64,000 nt of DNA from positions 19,213,002-19,277,001 of the forward strand of contig NC_045148.1 in NCBI RefSeq assembly GCF_008831285.2, in the 5' to 3' direction. Shown here in pieces: positions 61,280 to 64,000 of this stretch. The stretch is from Nymphaea colorata. Lineage: Eukaryota > Streptophyta > Magnoliopsida > Nymphaeales > Nymphaeaceae. A model generated the notes under the pieces. It made no database searches. It saw nothing but the letters and a program-made list of their open reading frames with translations, and was not told the origin of the DNA. Made by a program: the position numbers and the translations under genes. Positions within the stretch are counted from its first letter, which is position 1. Each line of letters opens with the position of its first letter.

Positions 61280-61653
61280 GGGCTGAGAGAGATAGAAAAG
61301 AGAGAGAGAGGGAGAAAGAAAGAGAGAGGGGGAAAGAGAGAGAGAGAGAGAGCCTGCCGAGAGTTCAAAGCCGCTGCATATATCAGAAGAAGCACTACCG
61401 CAAGGAAAGAAAGAAGGAAAAGCGAGATCCTTGAGGCTGATTTCTTCGTTCTTCTACATCTCATCTCTGTCTAAACTGCCGGAAACTGCACCAACGAGGA
61501 AGACTTTTTCCCTGCTTTAGATCGATTTCTCCGATGACTGATGGCCTGCTTCGCCGAAAAATGGATGTGGGTATGAACGAAAACCTAGATTCCAGTTGGG
61601 TCTTTGAAAACCACAAATGGGTCAGTCCGATTTTGAAGAAAACTCCATCATCA
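61280..61653 (+). other. Presumed 5' leader exon of the HD-ZIP gene, with an upstream start codon
   Basis: A GA-rich leader ends at a strong donor, TCA|GTAAGT, at 61653/61654. An ATG at 61534 opens a 40-codon frame (MTDGLLRRKMDVGMNENLDS...) that runs into the donor. If the leader is spliced to an acceptor before 62208, this would be either an upstream open frame or an alternative N-terminus. No acceptor could be fixed with confidence. Confidence 0.45.
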
Positions 61654-61658
61654 GTAAG

Positions 61659-61662
<4 letters not shown>

Positions 61663-61716
<54 letters not shown>
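61663..61716. repeat. (GA)n microsatellite at the start of the leader intron
   Basis: An uninterrupted run of about 54 bases begins ten bases after the donor site. Confidence 0.95.
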
Positions 61717-61718
<2 letters not shown>

Positions 61719-62125
61719 GCAGTTTTCCTTCTTCTATTGTTGTTTCTTAGTTCACGCTGAGATTTTAGAGTACCAGCTGATCTCCATGCATTCTGTTTGG
61801 TAGATGGTATCATGGTAAGCTGTTCACACGTTTTCTCTGCATCGAGATGCGTGTTTGGTTTTGAGAAAGGTTTCTGAGATCTGGTTTTTGAGGGTGGTGT
61901 CGAAAAAGTTAAGCCTCCATTGTCAACCCTAGTTCTTCTTTGGTCATATAAAAAAGAGATAAAAGTAAAAACTAGTTGGAACTTGGGGAGCAAAATTTAG
62001 TCTACCTCTGCCTTTTTAGTACTTGTTAACCAAGTATTAGCCCTCCTCTGAGCAACAGAATCTAGAGTACCCGCTGTTAAAACAATAAAATAATGAATAT
62101 ATGCGTCCTCCAAACCTAAACTCAG

Positions 62126-62140
62126 AGCGAGCGAGCGAGC

Positions 62141-62204
<64 letters not shown>
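62126..62204. repeat. (GA)n microsatellite just before the start codon of the HD-ZIP gene
   Basis: GCGA units pass into a GA run that ends four bases before the ATG at 62208. It would lie in the leader of the mRNA unless removed by splicing. Confidence 0.9.
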
Positions 62205-62207
<3 letters not shown>

Positions 62208-62208
<1 letters not shown>

Positions 62209-64000
62209 TGGTCGGAACAATGATACCGGCAGGGTATGCTATGCCTATCATGGCTAGCGAAGCTCATGAAGAAAGCAGATTTGGGCTTCCGACCCTTAAA
62301 AGAACTCAGGTAGAAGCTTCCTCCCTCTTTCTCTCCAAATCATCCAACTCAAAGCGGAACGAGGACAAAAATGTTCCAAAACACAGATAAATTCAGCCAG
62401 CGAGCCTCCTGCTGTGAAATTTAGACCAAAAAAAGCCTACAAAAGAAAATAAGTTTCCTGTATCGCTCTTATAGTTTAAGGAATCCATCTTGGAATTCGA
62501 GAAGTCAGTAGACATCTAGCAGGATTGCGCTCTCTTATTCTTGATCTCATCATTTTCCACTTCTCTTGTCTGTTCTCTTGCCTTGCTTTGTTTTGATATG
62601 TTGAATCTGTGTTTTTTTCATTTTTTTTTCTTCTGGTTTCGTTTTTCTTTCTTTTCTCTGCGGCCGTCCTTGGTTGACAGAGTGTGAGAGAAAACGGGAT
62701 GAAATCTGAAGCATGTGTAGGTCTGTTTCAGTCGAATCTGATGGATGGACAGCATGAGATAGCCCATTCTACAGAGAGTGAGTTGGCCCTCGCTAAGATG
62801 AGAGAAGAAGAGTTTGAGAGCAAATCGGGAAGCGAAAACCTTGAAGGCGCATCCGGCGAGGATAATGAACAGGACCGCCGGCCGAGGAAGAAGCGGTATC
62901 ATCGCCACACCCAGCACCAGATTCAAGAAATGGAAGCGTAAGGGACACCTCTCTCTCTCTCTCTTTGTTTCTCCCCACATCTTCATTGCATGCAAGAAAC
63001 TTCATCTTTGGTTTCCTGTTGGGCTTATGGTGTTCTCTTTCACACTTCCTGACCTTCAATTTGTTTATTCAAGGATAATCCTTTTCTTCATTTTCTCTTC
63101 TTTGTGGCTTTTTGCTCATCTTAGAAAAAGCATTCCATTATTCATTTTTTTTTGGCATAAGTTCAATTGTATTGATTTATCTTCTGCATAAAGGAAGCAT
63201 CATATTCAAATGGATCTCAGTGAGAAAATTCTGATACAAACATCAGCTCTCCCCCCCCCCTCCTCCCTGAACTGCAGGTTTTTCAAAGAATGCCCACATC
63301 CAGATGATAAGCAAAGGAAAGAGCTGAGCCGAGAATTAGGCTTAGAGCCTCTCCAAGTGAAGTTCTGGTTCCAAAATAAGCGCACGCAAATGAAGGTAAA
63401 ATCCACAAGATGGCAAGTTTTCAAAAAAAAAAAAAAAAAAAAATCTGAACGTTATACTACTGCGTTCTGGTGAACGGATACTTGTTCAAGGAAATTTCTT
63501 TGCTAATATACGCAACTTCGCTCTTTCCTTTCTGCTGCTGCTCACTGTTTGTTTCTCTCCCTAGACACAACATGAACGCCAAGAGAATGCACAACTTAGA
63601 GCAGAAAATGAGAAGCTCCGAGCTGAGAACATGAGATATAAGGAAGCACTGAGCAACGCTTCCTGTCCAAACTGTGGAGGCCCTACTGCACTGGGCGAGA
63701 TGTCATTCGACGAACAACACTTGAGGATAGAGAATGCTCGTCTCAGAGAAGAGGTAATCGAGAGTAATAGAAAGCTTACTAAAGGAAAACCTAAAGAGCA
63801 TCAATGCGCTCATACAACATTTGAATATCAAACTTTGAAGTTTGATCCATTGACACAGTCAAATAAATGGAAAGAAGATTTTACATCCATGTCACCTAAT
63901 TTATGAATAATAAAGAGAAAAGGTTTGACGCTTTCTGTGTTGAAGATGCAGATTGACAAGATCTCCGGGATTGCTGCGAAGTATGTGGGGAAGCCAATGA
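62208..64000 (+). CDS. Class IV HD-ZIP (HD-START) transcription factor, 5' part
   Basis: Exons at 62208-62309, 62681-62937, 63278-63395, 63565-63753 and 63952-64000 (cut by the window end) join in phase. The acidic N-terminus ([20 protein letters not shown]) leads into a homeodomain at about residues 101-160: [20 protein letters not shown], then [20 protein letters not shown] and the recognition helix [13 protein letters not shown]. The zipper-loop-zipper follows from residue 160. It has heptad leucines and the CPNC pair at about 193-196, which marks class IV. It continues with [20 protein letters not shown], then [16 protein letters not shown]. The START domain lies outside the window. Sequence is closest to the HDG2/PDF2/ATML1 group, which controls epidermal (L1) identity; the exact orthologue is not assigned. 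The start at 62208 gives [13 protein letters not shown], which resembles family N-termini. ATGs in exon 2 are alternatives. Confidence 0.93.

Overview
The window is nuclear DNA of a flowering plant. Four lines of evidence support this: spliced genes of plant families (a class IV HD-ZIP regulator, a plastid-envelope sugar-phosphate translocator, and an SGP-type small GTPase); Ty1/copia elements primed by initiator tRNA-Met; degraded copies of plastid genes (rpoC1, rpl2) embedded in non-plastid sequence; and long AT-rich intergenic DNA full of microsatellites and short inverted-repeat transposons. The species cannot be fixed from the sequence. No rRNA gene, intact tRNA gene or CRISPR array was seen.

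Layout. Bases 3434-5850 (+) carry a six-exon SGP-type GTPase gene. Bases 5851-28880 are a large non-genic tract. It holds a roughly 5.8-kb array of 1.0-1.25-kb AT-rich units at 13.4-19.3 kb. One array unit is broken by a plastid rpoC1 fragment and by a 1.2-kb inverted-repeat transposon that carries a 770-bp pure purine tract. Further on are a decayed copia fragment (23.9-25.1 kb, -) and a decayed plastid rpl2 fragment (25.1-25.6 kb). Bases 28884-32372 (-) carry a plastid glucose-6-phosphate/phosphate translocator gene. Bases 35986-52278 (+) carry a 16-exon gene that I assign to the plant AP-5 complex beta-like family. Its eighth intron holds a complete 5.5-kb copia retrotransposon in antisense orientation, with matching LTRs and a 5-bp target duplication. 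Bases 52.3-61 kb are intergenic, with a tRNA-derived SINE family, small inverted-repeat elements and microsatellites. From about 61.2 kb to the window end (+) lies the 5' part of a class IV HD-ZIP gene with a candidate L1 box upstream; its START domain lies beyond the window.

The four genes are independent single-gene transcription units with no evident shared pathway: a septation-network GTPase, plastid sugar-phosphate import, endosomal vesicle coat, and epidermal transcription control. The most informative material is the layered insertion history in the repeat array, the two plastid insertions of different age, the copia insertion, and the apparently shortened 3' end of the AP-5 beta-like gene. 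I did not find a clearly new biological system. The least explained items are the AT-rich array, the purine-tract transposon, and a coding-looking minus-strand exon at 12.2-12.4 kb that I cannot name.
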